A stretch of 64,000 nucleotides of DNA, taken from the NCBI GenBank assembly GCA_964550375.1, contig CAZJYX010000003.1, forward strand, positions 1-64,000, in the 5' to 3' direction. The position numbers and the translations under genes are program-made. The notes beneath the pieces are model-generated. The model made no database searches, was not told where the DNA came from, and saw only the letters and a program-made list of their open reading frames with translations. The stretch comes from JAAYXS01 sp964550375. GTDB lineage: Bacteria > Planctomycetota > Phycisphaerae > UBA1845 > Fen-1342. This document shows, piece by piece, positions 16,849 to 25,774 of the stretch. How positions within the stretch are numbered: the stretch's first letter is position 1; every line of letters starts with the position of its first letter.

Positions 16849-17098
16849 GACCTTGTATGGGAACATGGGCGTGTGGTGAGGCTTGGTTTGGCGGTCGCTG
16901 GGGCGCGGTATTGATGCGTGACGAACGACAACTGGTGGGGGATTTGGCACAGGCCAGCGGTCCAGCCGATCGCACAAGTGTTTTATCATTAAGCTGTTAC
17001 TGGTCGCCGCGTGGTGGCACGGGTATTGCAATCATGGCGCCGGTCTGCAGGAGGTTTGTCGACCGGAGAATGTGGCCAACTAGTTCGGGAAGATATTA

Positions 17099-17950
17099 AT
17101 GTTCAAGATCCTCGATGCCAGGTCGCTGGCCTCGGACGTGAAGTGGTTCAAGATCGAGGCCCCGCTGGTCGCCAAGCACCGGGAGCCCGGCCAGTTCGTA
17201 ATTATTCGCCTGCAGGAGACCGGCGAGCGCATTCCGCTCACGATGGCGGATGCCGACCGTAAGGCTGGTACGATCGAGTTGATCGTCAAGGCCGTCGGCA
17301 AGACGACGCAGGAGCTGTGCCGGAAGAACGCCGGCGACACAATCTCCGACGTCATGGGCCCCCTCGGCCACCCGACCGAGATCATCAAGTGCGACCATGC
17401 CGTCCTGGTGGGCGGCGGCGTTGGCACCGCGGTGATATACCCCCTGGCCAAGGCCCTGCAGAACGAAGGCTGCTTTGTGTCGGCGATTACGGGCGGCCGC
17501 ACGCGCGAACTGGTCGTGCTCGAAGAGGAGTTGAAGAAGGTCTCCGATGCGGTGTACGCCACCACGGACGACGGCAGCTACGGGTTCCACGGCACCGTGG
17601 CCGACAAGCTCAAGGAGCTGATGGCGGACAAGGAGCGGCCCATCGGCGTGATTCACTGTGCCGGACCGGTGCCGATGATGCGCGCGATCGCCGAACTGAC
17701 CCGCCCGACCGGTATCAAGACCATCGTGTCGCTCAACCCGATCATGGTCGATGGCACGGGCATGTGCGGCGGCTGTCGCGTGACCATTGGCAATGAGACG
17801 AAGTACGCCTGCGTCGACGGCCCCGAGTTTGACGGCCACCAGGTTGATTTCGCGGAGCTGGCCGACCGGCTGACCGCGTATCGCGACCAGGAGCAGGTGT
17901 CGCTTGAACGCGCCGCGCACGCGTGTCGCCTGGAAGCTGCGTCTTCGTAG
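17099..17950 (+). CDS. nfnA: NfnA-type ferredoxin:NADP oxidoreductase subunit (FAD/NAD and [2Fe-2S])
   Basis: A 283-residue flavoprotein of the PyrK/SudB/NfnA group. It has an FAD-binding barrel (GQFVIIRL and RIPLTMAD, about residues 35-55), an NAD-binding segment beginning LVGGGVGTAVIYPLAKAL (about 103-120) and a C-terminal Cys cluster MCGGCRVTIGNETKYACVDGPEFDG that binds [2Fe-2S]. In Nfn this small subunit works with the GltA-like large subunit to bifurcate electrons between NADPH, NAD and ferredoxin. The large subunit gene follows 70 bases downstream, supporting that pairing over a role with dihydroorotate dehydrogenase. No strong ribosome site is seen before the ATG. Confidence 0.85.
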   Translation: MFKILDARSLASDVKWFKIEAPLVAKHREPGQFVIIRLQETGERIPLTMADADRKAGTIELIVKAVGKTTQELCRKNAGDTISDVMGPLGHPTEIIKCDHAVLVGGGVGTAVIYPLAKALQNEGCFVSAITGGRTRELVVLEEELKKVSDAVYATTDDGSYGFHGTVADKLKELMADKERPIGVIHCAGPVPMMRAIAELTRPTGIKTIVSLNPIMVDGTGMCGGCRVTIGNETKYACVDGPEFDGHQVDFAELADRLTAYRDQEQVSLERAAHACRLEAASS

Positions 17951-18020
17951 TTAACCGCCGGGCGGGCGCATGACCGCCGCGGCGTTTCCCCCGAGCCCCT
18001 TAGCGGAAGGTACCTCACTC

Positions 18021-19445
18021 ATGGCACTGTCTCCCAAGGAACGTATGGCTATCGAGCGGCAGCGGATGCCGGAACGCGAGCCCATGGTGCGCAACCGCGA
18101 TTTTCGCGAGGTCAACCTTGGCTTCGAGGAGAGCGTGGCGAAGCTCGAGGCCGATCGCTGCCTGCAATGCAAGGACGGCAAGTGCATCTACGGCTGCCCG
18201 GTTGGCATTGATATTCCCGGCTTTCTGGAGCTCATCTCCGCGGGCGATATCAAGGGTGCCGCCGTACTGCTGCTAGAGGCCAACTCGCTGCCCGGCATCA
18301 CGGGCCGGGTCTGTCCGCAGGAGGAGCAGTGCGAGAAGGTCTGCATCCGCGGCAAGAAGGGCGCGCCCGTAGCGGTCGGCCACCTGGAGCGGTACGTGGC
18401 CGACTGGGCCCGAGAAAACCTCGACATGAAGACGCTGCTGGCCGACCCGACCGGCTTCCGCGTCGCGGTCGTCGGCTCCGGGCCGGCCGGGCTGACCTGT
18501 GCCGGTGAGCTCGCCAAGAAGGGTCACGACGTCACGATCTTCGAGGCCCTGCACCAGCCCGGCGGCGTGCTGTGCTACGGGATCCCGGAGTTCCGCCTGC
18601 CGAACGACATCATCGATTCCGAGGTTGGTCGCCTGCGTGAAATGGGCGTCAAGATCATCTGCAACGTGGTTATCGGTCGCACGTTCACGGTGGATGAGCT
18701 GCTGAAAGAGGAGCGTTTCGACGCGGTCTTCATCGCCAACGGCGCCGGGCTGCCCATCTTCATGAACATCCCCGGCGAGAACCTCAAGGGCGTGTACTCG
18801 GCCAACGAGTACCTGACGCGCTCGAATCTCATGCGCGCCTACGAGTTCCCGAACTTCGACACCCCGATTATCAGGGGCGAGAGGGTCGTGGTCATCGGCG
18901 GTGGCAACGTCGCCATGGACGCCGTCCGCACGGCCAAGCGGCTCGGCGCCAAGGAGGCCACGCTGGTTTATCGCCGGAGCCGGGCCGAGATGCCCGCCCG
19001 CGTCGAGGAAGTCCACCACGCGGAAGAGGAAGGCATCATATTCAAGCTGCTGTGCAACCCGATCCGCTACCTTGGCGACGAGCGCGGCTGGGTTACCGGC
19101 GTTGAGTGCATCCAGATGGAGCTTGGTGAGCCGGACGATTCCGGTCGGCGTCGGCCGGTGCCGGTGAAGGGCTCCGAGTTCGTGATCGAGTGCGACGTGG
19201 CCATTCCGGCGATCGGCACGCGGGCCAATCCGCTGTTGACCTCGACGACGCCCGCGCTCAAGACGAACAAGTGGGGCTATATCGAGGCGGACGACAAGTG
19301 TGCCACGAGCATGCCGGGCGTCTACGCCGGCGGTGACATTATCCGCGGGGCGGCGACGGTTATTCTGGCGATGGGCGACGGCAAGACGGCCGCCCGCAAC
19401 ATGCACGAGTGGCTGCTGACGCAGACGCCGAAGTCGAAGAGCTAA
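18021..19445 (+). CDS. nfnB: NfnB / GltA-type NADPH-dependent oxidoreductase (glutamate synthase small-chain family)
   Basis: A 474-residue flavoprotein with two [4Fe-4S] clusters. N-terminal cysteines occur in CLQCKDGKCIYGCPVG and CPQEEQCEKVC. The FAD-binding dinucleotide fold begins VAVVGSGPAGLTCAGELA (about residues 152-169), the NADPH-binding fold VVVIGGGNVAMDAVRTAKRLGA (about 289-310), and the closing GVYAGGDIIRGAATVILAMGDG is the FAD signature. It is often annotated gltA, but the NfnA partner upstream and the absence of a glutamate synthase large subunit favour the Nfn bifurcating complex. ATG 18021 is chosen with a weak GGAAGG; an in-frame ATG at 17970 would add 17 unlike residues. Confidence 0.87.
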   Translation: MALSPKERMAIERQRMPEREPMVRNRDFREVNLGFEESVAKLEADRCLQCKDGKCIYGCPVGIDIPGFLELISAGDIKGAAVLLLEANSLPGITGRVCPQEEQCEKVCIRGKKGAPVAVGHLERYVADWARENLDMKTLLADPTGFRVAVVGSGPAGLTCAGELAKKGHDVTIFEALHQPGGVLCYGIPEFRLPNDIIDSEVGRLREMGVKIICNVVIGRTFTVDELLKEERFDAVFIANGAGLPIFMNIPGENLKGVYSANEYLTRSNLMRAYEFPNFDTPIIRGERVVVIGGGNVAMDAVRTAKRLGAKEATLVYRRSRAEMPARVEEVHHAEEEGIIFKLLCNPIRYLGDERGWVTGVECIQMELGEPDDSGRRRPVPVKGSEFVIECDVAIPAIGTRANPLLTSTTPALKTNKWGYIEADDKCATSMPGVYAGGDIIRGAATVILAMGDGKTAARNMHEWLLTQTPKSKS

Positions 19446-19844
19446 GCGGCCGGGCGGCGCAAAACAAGCCGAGGAGGCCGGGGCGTACCGGGCTCTGCAG
19501 TGAGCACGATCTGTCCGTGCTAATATGGGTGTTTCCGGGTGCGCTCCCGGTTCCCATGCTGAGACGTGGGAATCGTTGTGGCGGCACGCCCTTGTGGGGG
19601 TGGGGGACACTGGCTTACCACGACCACGTGCCAGGGCTGTAGAAGACTCCGACGGGCGTATATCCCGGCGGCCGGGACAAGGTACAATGTCCGCGCACGT
19701 CTCGGCGGTGGAGCCGAGCCAAGTCATCTGGGACATGTCGGTTTACACCTCCTTGAGGAGGAAATGGCGACTCTTGCGGAGAAGCCGAATTGACGCGGAT
19801 CGCCGCTGGCGGCGGCCACCGCCAATCCGTGGAGTACGTTGCGC
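19446..19844. other. 399-base leader/intergenic region before the hybrid kinase
   Basis: This stretch contains a possible -10 TACAAT (19683-19688) and, at 19748-19761, a CCTCC/GGAGG hairpin before a nine-codon reading frame. Several smaller G/C-rich inverted repeats lie around 19535-19610. No known riboswitch core could be recognised. It probably holds the promoter and an untranslated leader for the hybrid kinase gene. Confidence 0.45.
19746..19793 (+). promoter_or_regulatory. anti-SD/SD hairpin and nine-codon leader ORF
   Basis: CACCTCCTT (19746-19754), identical to the anti-Shine-Dalgarno end of 16S rRNA, is followed at once by GAGGAGG (19755-19761). CCTCC and GGAGG pair around a TTGA loop. 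Two bases later an ATG (19764) opens a frame encoding MATLAEKPN, ending at TGA 19791-19793, 51 bases before the kinase ATG. The strong ribosome site is thus self-sequestered. This could be a translated leader peptide that controls the kinase, or a chance arrangement. Confidence 0.4.
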
Positions 19845-22800
19845 ATGTCTAGCAGGCAGCAGAAGAGTGGTGGTTCGACGGAGGAGCCCCGCTGGTTCGA
19901 CTCGCTGAGGTGCCACGCGATTCCGGTCGGCGTGATCGCGATTATTGCGGGCGGCGCGCTGTTGTCCTGGTGGGCCGTAACGGAAGCGGACCGCGCTCTG
20001 CGTGCTGACCTGCTGCGGAAGACCCGCCTGATAGCCGAGACCGTCAATCATGATCGCGTCAAGGCGCTGGCGGGCACTACTGCCGACCCAGAGAAGCCCG
20101 AATACCGGCGCCTCAAGCAGCAGCTTGCCGCCATCAGGAGGGCCACGGACCAATGTCAGTTCGTCTGTCTCATGGTCCGCCAGAGCGACGGGACACTCGT
20201 GTGCCTGGTGGACGATGAGCCGGCGGGTTCCGCCGGGAGGTCGCCGACGGGCATGAGGTACGACGACGCGCCGGAGGGGCTCCGACGAGCAATGGAGACG
20301 GGCGCTGCCGTAGTGCAAGGTCCGGCTACCGGCCCTCGGGGTGTCTACGTTGGCGCGTGCGCGCCGGTGGTGGATCAGACCGGCAAGACCATCGCCACGC
20401 TGGTGGTCGGCTTCGACACCGGCCCTTGGAGGTGGGCTCTGGCCCGTGCCGCGGTGCCCGCCGCGCTGCTTACGCTGGCCCTTATCGCGATCCTGTTCGT
20501 GGGGACGGTGTTCGGGGCGCGGCGCGCCCGGTTGGCTGGCGCTGCGCCGCGCTGGATGCGCCGTCTCGAACCAGCACTGGTCGTTGCGGTTGGCCTGGTT
20601 CTGACCACGTGTGCGGCCTGGGCGGCCCACCAGAACGAGCATCATGTTCGCCAAGAGGCGTTTGCGCAGTTAGCGGCAAGCCGGACGCTCGCGATAGCAG
20701 CGTCCTTGCGTGATCTCCGCGACTACGAGTTGGAGGGGCTGGCGCGCTTCTACCGGGGTAGTGAACATGTGACACTGGAGGAATTCCAGCAGTACACCGA
20801 GTTTCTCACCAATAACCCGGCGGTTCAGGCTTGGGAGTGGGTACCGGCCGTTGCGGCGGCGGAGAAGGCCAGCTTCGAAGCGGCAGCCCGCGAGGCGGGA
20901 ATGGCGGGGTTCGAGGTGTGGGCGCAGGACGCGCGCGGCAAGCGGGTACCGGCCGCCGGGCGCGAGGTCTACTACCCCGTTCTGTACGTATCGCCAATGG
21001 GGGTCAACGAACGGGCGGTGGGTTACGATCTCGGCTCGGAAGCACTGTGCCGCGCCGCCATTGAGGAAGCCGCGCGTACGGGACTCATTACCGGCTCCGA
21101 CCCCATGGCGCCGGTACAGAAGACCGCCGGCCAACGTGCGATGTTGGTGCTTCACCCCGTCTTCAGCGATGCGGCGCCCAGGCACCTGCGCGGCTTCGTC
21201 GTGGCCGTGCTGCGGCCCGAGCGGCTGTTGGCAAGCGCCGGCCCGGACATCCTGGCGACCCACCTGGAGATTGTCCTGCGGCGCCCGGACGGGGGGATCG
21301 AGCCGCTGGGGACAACGAGCGACGCCGACAAGCCCACCGGCACCGAGTTTTCGATGCTCCGTCCGGTCTTCGCCTTCGGCCACGTTTTTGCAGTGACCGC
21401 CCGCGCAGACGCCGCGTTCCTGCATCTGCATCCCGCGAGAGCCGGCTGGCTGACCACCGCGGCGGGAGCAGCGCTTAGCGCAGCAATGGCGTTTGTGCTC
21501 GGTATGATCCTGCGAGGCCGCGCGGCGCTGGAGCAACTGGTCGCCGAGCGGACTTCTCAACTGCAGGAGAGCGAAGCGCTGCTGCGCATTGCGGGGCGCA
21601 CCGCGCGGTTCGGTGGCTGGAGTGCGGACCCGGTCACCCGACGGACCGTCTGGTCGGAGGAGGTAGCGCTTATTCATGATAAGGAGGCGGGTTACTCGCC
21701 GCCGGCGGAAGAGGGCATGGCCTACTATGCCCACGAATGGCGCGACAGGATCGCCGCCGTCTTCGAGGCATGTGCGCGCGACGGCACGCCTTATGATGAA
21801 GAAATGGAGATAATCACCGCGCGCGGCCGGCGGCGTTGGATACGTACGACCGGGGAGGCGGTGCGCGACCGGGCGGGGCGGATCATTCGCGTTCAGGGCG
21901 CCTTCCAGGACATCACGGAGCGCCGGCAGGCGGAGCAATCGTTGCGCGAGAGTGAAGAGAAGATGCGCAGCATCTTCCGAGTGGCGCCGACCGGCATCGG
22001 AATCGTCCGCGACAGGATGCTGCTCGATGCAAATCCCCGTGTCTGCGAAATGACGGGGTACACGCGGGACGAGCTGGTCGGGCAGAGCGCCCGGATGCTT
22101 TATCCAACCCAAGAAGACTTTGAGTTTGTCGGGCAGGAGAAGTATCGGCAGATTGCCGAGCACGGCAGTGGGCAGGTGGAGACGCGCTGGCAGAGGAAGG
22201 ACGGCTCCTGCATCGACATCCTGCTGGCATCGACTCCGATTGATCTTGAAGACCGGTCCAAAGGGGTGATTTTCACCGCCCTGGATATTACCGAGCGCAA
22301 GCGCGCGGAGGAGGAGCTGCAGAAGCTGGCGGCGATCGTGAAACACAGCGCAGAGCTTGTCAATCTGGCGGCCATGGATGGACAGATGGTTTTCCTGAAT
22401 GAGGCCGGCGCCCGGCTGCTGGGCATAGAACCCGCCGAGGCCAAGGGCAGGAACATCATGGATATCATCCCTGCCGAGTTAATGGGGTTGGTGCAGCAGG
22501 AACTGTGGCCCGCGCTGCAGCAAGGCCGAACCTGGCAGGGCGAATTGCGGTATCGCAACCTGAAGACCGGACGCCAGACCGACTGCCAGGCCATGTGTTT
22601 CACCATTAAGGACCCCGAGACCGGCAAGCCTTTGTACGCCGCCAATATCTCGCTGGACATCACGGAGCGCAAACGGGCCGAGGCGGAGCGCGAGAAGCTG
22701 CAGGCACAACTGTTGCAGGCGCAGAAGATGGAGTCGGTTGGCCGGCTGGCGGGCGGCGTCGCCCACGATTTCAACAACACGTTGCAGGCCATTCTCGGCC

Positions 22801-23852
22801 ATGCGGAGATGGCCATGGAGCAGATGAACCCGGCCCAACCGCCGTACACCGACCTGGCGGAAGTTCGCAAGGCGGCCGAGCGTGCCGCGGCCGTCACGCG
22901 GCAACTCCTGGCCTTCGCCCGCAAGCAGACGGCCGCGCCCAAGTTGCTCGATCTGAACGCGAGCGTGGAAGGAATACTCAAGATGCTGCGCCGGCTTATC
23001 GGGGAGGACATTGATTTGGCCTGGCTTCCTGGCAAAGGCCTGGGACTGGTCAAGATGGACCCCTCGCAGGTTGACCAGATACTGGCGAACCTGTGCGTGA
23101 ACGCCCGGGACGCCATCGCCGGCGTTGGCAAGGTAACCATTGAAACGGGGGCCGTGACCTTTGAGGAAGCCTACTGCGCTACGCACGCCGGCTTCCTGCC
23201 CGGCGACTACGTGCTGCTGGCCGTGAGCGACAACGGCTGCGGGATGGACGAGCACACCCTGGACAACATCTTCGAGCCGTTCTTCACTACGAAGGACGTG
23301 GGGCAGGGCACGGGTCTGGGGCTGGCCACGGTCTACGGCATCATGAAGCAGAACGACGGCTTTATCAACGTCTACAGCGAACCGGGGCGGGGCACCACGT
23401 TCAAGCTTTACCTGCCGCAACAGGGCGGCACGCCGGAGCAGTTCCCTGAGCAGACTGAAGCGGCTGAGACCGCGGCGCGCGGCCACGAGACCGTCCTGTT
23501 GGTGGAGGACGAACCGGCCATACTGAAGGTGGCGGCCATGATGCTGAAGGAACTGGGGTACACCGTGCTGGCGGCGTCATCGCCGAGCGAGAGTCTGCGG
23601 CTGGCCCAGGCGCATCCCGGCGAAATCGATCTGCTCATGACGGACGTGGTCATGCCGGAGATGAGCGGTCTAGACCTGGCCAAGAAGCTCCTGGCCGATC
23701 ATCCGAAGCTGAAACACGTTTTCGTGTCCGGCTACACCGCCAACGTCATTGCCCACCACGGCGTGCTGGAGCCCGGGGTTCACTTCGTGCAGAAGCCCTT
23801 CACCATGAAGGAGTTGGCGGCGAAGATCAGGCACGTACTGGACCATGGGTGA
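19845..23852 (+). CDS. membrane-bound hybrid histidine kinase with CHASE, three PAS and a receiver domain
   Basis: A 1,335-residue sensor. Membrane helices are visible at about residues 25-47, 208-228, 245-262 and 535-556. The first extracytoplasmic region (about 50-205) is unassigned; a CHASE domain fits about 285-450 (FLTNNPAVQAWEWVPAV and VYYPVLYVSP). Three PAS domains with PAC tails follow (about 575-945; FQDITERR, ALDITERK and SLDITERK). The HisKA phosphoacceptor is His974 in GGVAHDFNN. The ATPase has NLCVNARDA, DNGCGM and GTGLGLATVYG. The receiver (about 1215-1330) has phosphoacceptor Asp1267 in MTDVVMPE and Lys in QKPFTMKEL. Phosphate would pass to its own receiver; no separate output gene is adjacent. 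ATG 19845 has GGAG ten bases upstream; a TTG lies two codons earlier. Confidence 0.9.
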   Translation: MSSRQQKSGGSTEEPRWFDSLRCHAIPVGVIAIIAGGALLSWWAVTEADRALRADLLRKTRLIAETVNHDRVKALAGTTADPEKPEYRRLKQQLAAIRRATDQCQFVCLMVRQSDGTLVCLVDDEPAGSAGRSPTGMRYDDAPEGLRRAMETGAAVVQGPATGPRGVYVGACAPVVDQTGKTIATLVVGFDTGPWRWALARAAVPAALLTLALIAILFVGTVFGARRARLAGAAPRWMRRLEPALVVAVGLVLTTCAAWAAHQNEHHVRQEAFAQLAASRTLAIAASLRDLRDYELEGLARFYRGSEHVTLEEFQQYTEFLTNNPAVQAWEWVPAVAAAEKASFEAAAREAGMAGFEVWAQDARGKRVPAAGREVYYPVLYVSPMGVNERAVGYDLGSEALCRAAIEEAARTGLITGSDPMAPVQKTAGQRAMLVLHPVFSDAAPRHLRGFVVAVLRPERLLASAGPDILATHLEIVLRRPDGGIEPLGTTSDADKPTGTEFSMLRPVFAFGHVFAVTARADAAFLHLHPARAGWLTTAAGAALSAAMAFVLGMILRGRAALEQLVAERTSQLQESEALLRIAGRTARFGGWSADPVTRRTVWSEEVALIHDKEAGYSPPAEEGMAYYAHEWRDRIAAVFEACARDGTPYDEEMEIITARGRRRWIRTTGEAVRDRAGRIIRVQGAFQDITERRQAEQSLRESEEKMRSIFRVAPTGIGIVRDRMLLDANPRVCEMTGYTRDELVGQSARMLYPTQEDFEFVGQEKYRQIAEHGSGQVETRWQRKDGSCIDILLASTPIDLEDRSKGVIFTALDITERKRAEEELQKLAAIVKHSAELVNLAAMDGQMVFLNEAGARLLGIEPAEAKGRNIMDIIPAELMGLVQQELWPALQQGRTWQGELRYRNLKTGRQTDCQAMCFTIKDPETGKPLYAANISLDITERKRAEAEREKLQAQLLQAQKMESVGRLAGGVAHDFNNTLQAILGHAEMAMEQMNPAQPPYTDLAEVRKAAERAAAVTRQLLAFARKQTAAPKLLDLNASVEGILKMLRRLIGEDIDLAWLPGKGLGLVKMDPSQVDQILANLCVNARDAIAGVGKVTIETGAVTFEEAYCATHAGFLPGDYVLLAVSDNGCGMDEHTLDNIFEPFFTTKDVGQGTGLGLATVYGIMKQNDGFINVYSEPGRGTTFKLYLPQQGGTPEQFPEQTEAAETAARGHETVLLVEDEPAILKVAAMMLKELGYTVLAASSPSESLRLAQAHPGEIDLLMTDVVMPEMSGLDLAKKLLADHPKLKHVFVSGYTANVIAHHGVLEPGVHFVQKPFTMKELAAKIRHVLDHG

Positions 23853-23960
23853 ACCGGCAGTTCGCCACAGGATGGACCGTGGCGTATGGTGTCCGCAGCA
23901 AACGTGGGGATTCCGCGGCGTTCTCGGCGTTCAACGTTGGCCAGCCGCCGCGGCCGACTG

Positions 23961-24686
23961 CTAGGGGGTGGTGCCCGTCACCTTGGCGTCGTCCGGGATC
24001 TCGAACTTGAAGCGGTCGGCGCTGATATCCACGTTGACCTTGAGGTCCTTCAAGAGCAATGAACGGGTCAGATGGCCCCTGGGGTCGTAGGTTTCGGACT
24101 TGACCTGAATACCGTGCTGTTTGTGGAAGTAGATGAACTGCCGGCCGCTGGGCGGCAAGTTGTCCATGGGCTTCAGGCGCATCTCGAACACGTAGCACTC
24201 AGCGCCGTTGACCTGGGCGTCCGGCGCCAGCTTGATATCGAAGAATTTGCCGAACTGCTCGAAGTAGCCCTCGGGGGAGTACGTCTGGAGCGCCGGGGCA
24301 CGGCTCTTCTCCACCGTCTTCTGGCCATCTTCCTCAGTCAGGACGTACTGGAACTCGCCGTCGGACACCGTGGTGATCGTGGCGGTCTTGGTGGTAGTCT
24401 GGCCGCGGGCGGCCTTGGTCTCGGTGCGCGTGTTCACGGAGCGCATCAGGGCCTTCTCGCCCTGGCGCTGCCATTCGATCGGTCCCGCCGTAGTCGTTTT
24501 CTGTCCGCGTGCGGGGTGGAACATGAAGTCGTTCAGGGTCTGGACGTGGGCGGTATACGACTGGACCTGGGCGAAGCGCTGCGCCAGCTCCCTGGTTGCC
24601 TTATCCACGGCTTCATCGGCGACCGCCGTGACGCCAAGACCTGCAAGCACGGCTGCGACTGCCTGCACACGCGTTTTCCAGAGCAT
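23961..24686 (-). CDS. LolA-like exported protein
   Basis: A 241-residue protein with a signal peptide (LWKTRVQAVAAVLAGLGVTAVADEA) and a beta-rich mature part. RFAQVQSYTAHVQTLNDF followed by regular strands, with FFDIKLAPDAQVNGAECYVFEM and a C-terminal DISADRFKFEIPDDA, fits the LolA/outer-membrane lipoprotein-sorting-like fold (DUF1571 relatives), whose DxxxFxFxxP ending is typical. The ATG at 24686 is used because GGGAG lies eight bases upstream; ATGs at 24701 and 24719 also exist. A TTGCGA-18-TATTAT promoter-like pair lies near 24740-24770. Its role is probably in lipid or lipoprotein handling in the periplasm. Confidence 0.7.
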   Translation of the reverse strand: MLWKTRVQAVAAVLAGLGVTAVADEAVDKATRELAQRFAQVQSYTAHVQTLNDFMFHPARGQKTTTAGPIEWQRQGEKALMRSVNTRTETKAARGQTTTKTATITTVSDGEFQYVLTEEDGQKTVEKSRAPALQTYSPEGYFEQFGKFFDIKLAPDAQVNGAECYVFEMRLKPMDNLPPSGRQFIYFHKQHGIQVKSETYDPRGHLTRSLLLKDLKVNVDISADRFKFEIPDDAKVTGTTP

Positions 24687-24812
24687 GGCCACGTCTCCCA
24701 TAGCAGTGCTGATCCCCATTTCCTGTCACAGCAACTGAAGTAATAATAGGTGAAAAGCAGACCCGGTCGCAAGGTGAATCCATGGCAGCCGGCCTGTGCG
24801 CCTCGCCCGGCA

Positions 24813-25649
24813 TCACGGCGCCGTCATAGTGCTGATGCGCGGCGCGGCACGCGGCTGTCCGCCGCGGTAGGCGTAGTCGGCGTTGGTGAGAAGCTGGTCC
24901 AGGGCGGCCTGGACGTCCAGCGGGCTGCGGAACGCCGCCGGCGGCAATGCCAGGCAGTCACCTCGGTTGGCGAAGCGGCGGACCGAGCCGTCTCTGAAGA
25001 GCACATTGGCCACGCGGGCGCCGTGATTGGCGTGCCACATCGACCCCCGCCCGAGGCTGTTGGTGTCCAGCGCCAGGGCTTCGACCGGAACCACGTGCGT
25101 GCCGACCACGTTCTCTCCGAGGCGATCCAGACGGCCGGTCGCCGCGTCCGCGGGCAGCCAATCCAACTGGCGGTATATGTATGAGCCGTAGGCCGGCTTG
25201 TCCGTGCCGATCTTGACTGATTCGCGCGCCAGGTTGAACGTGTCGTCGCCCGGGCAGAAAAAGACCTCCGGCTGCGGACATTCGCGTCGCAGCAGCGGGC
25301 CGGCGCCGATGAACTGGCGTGGGTTGGCCGCACCAGTGCCGATCCAGAGCTGGTTGGTCGCCACGCCGTTGTGGGAGAAATCCCAGAACGGCTGGTCGTC
25401 CGCCGGCTCCGGGCCGCGCGGAATGAAGCCGCGATTGTCGTGTGCGTAGGTGTGGACGGCCGCCCCGATTTGCCGCAGGTTGCCGGCACAGACCACCAGG
25501 CGACTGGCGGCGCGCGCCTGGCCCAATCCGGGGAGCAGCATGGCCACCAGCAGCGTGCTGATTGCGACTACGACCAGCAGCTCCACCAACGTAAAGCCGG
25601 GCCGGTCGGTGCTGCGGTAGCGCGCGGTATGCAGGTTTCTGTTGCGCAT
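24813..25649 (-). CDS. type II pseudopilin-like protein (DUF1559-type)
   Basis: A 278-residue protein with a class III signal peptide. A basic leader ends RPG, followed by FTLVELLVVVAISTLLVAMLLPGL, with Glu at the fifth mature position, then the long first pilin helix (QARAASRLVVCAGNLRQIGAAVHTYAHDN). The C-terminal half contains MWHANHGARVANVLFRDGSVR, the usual ending of planctomycete DUF1559-type pseudopilins, which occur in many copies per genome. It needs a prepilin peptidase, not in this window. ATG 25649 gives an 18-residue leader; ATG 25685 would add 12 residues. No Shine-Dalgarno is seen for either. Confidence 0.8.
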   Translation of the reverse strand: MRNRNLHTARYRSTDRPGFTLVELLVVVAISTLLVAMLLPGLGQARAASRLVVCAGNLRQIGAAVHTYAHDNRGFIPRGPEPADDQPFWDFSHNGVATNQLWIGTGAANPRQFIGAGPLLRRECPQPEVFFCPGDDTFNLARESVKIGTDKPAYGSYIYRQLDWLPADAATGRLDRLGENVVGTHVVPVEALALDTNSLGRGSMWHANHGARVANVLFRDGSVRRFANRGDCLALPPAAFRSPLDVQAALDQLLTNADYAYRGGQPRAAPRISTMTAP

Positions 25650-25774
25650 TGGCGGTATTGGCAGCCGCGCCCGCAGGAATCTCATGCGCGGGCGGTTGGC
25701 TCGCGTGTTATCAGCGCGGATTCTACGCCCGGCGGCCGTCTTGGGCGATGGTAGGCTGTGTGCAGCGTAGCGTC

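Noticed and set aside
16849..17098. possible tRNA or riboswitch before nfnA
   Set aside because: No GTTCRANNC T-loop, acceptor stem or known riboswitch core was found.
20670..22346. 558-codon open frame on the minus strand
   Set aside because: It is antisense to the hybrid kinase, whose CHASE, PAS and kinase motifs are all on the plus strand.
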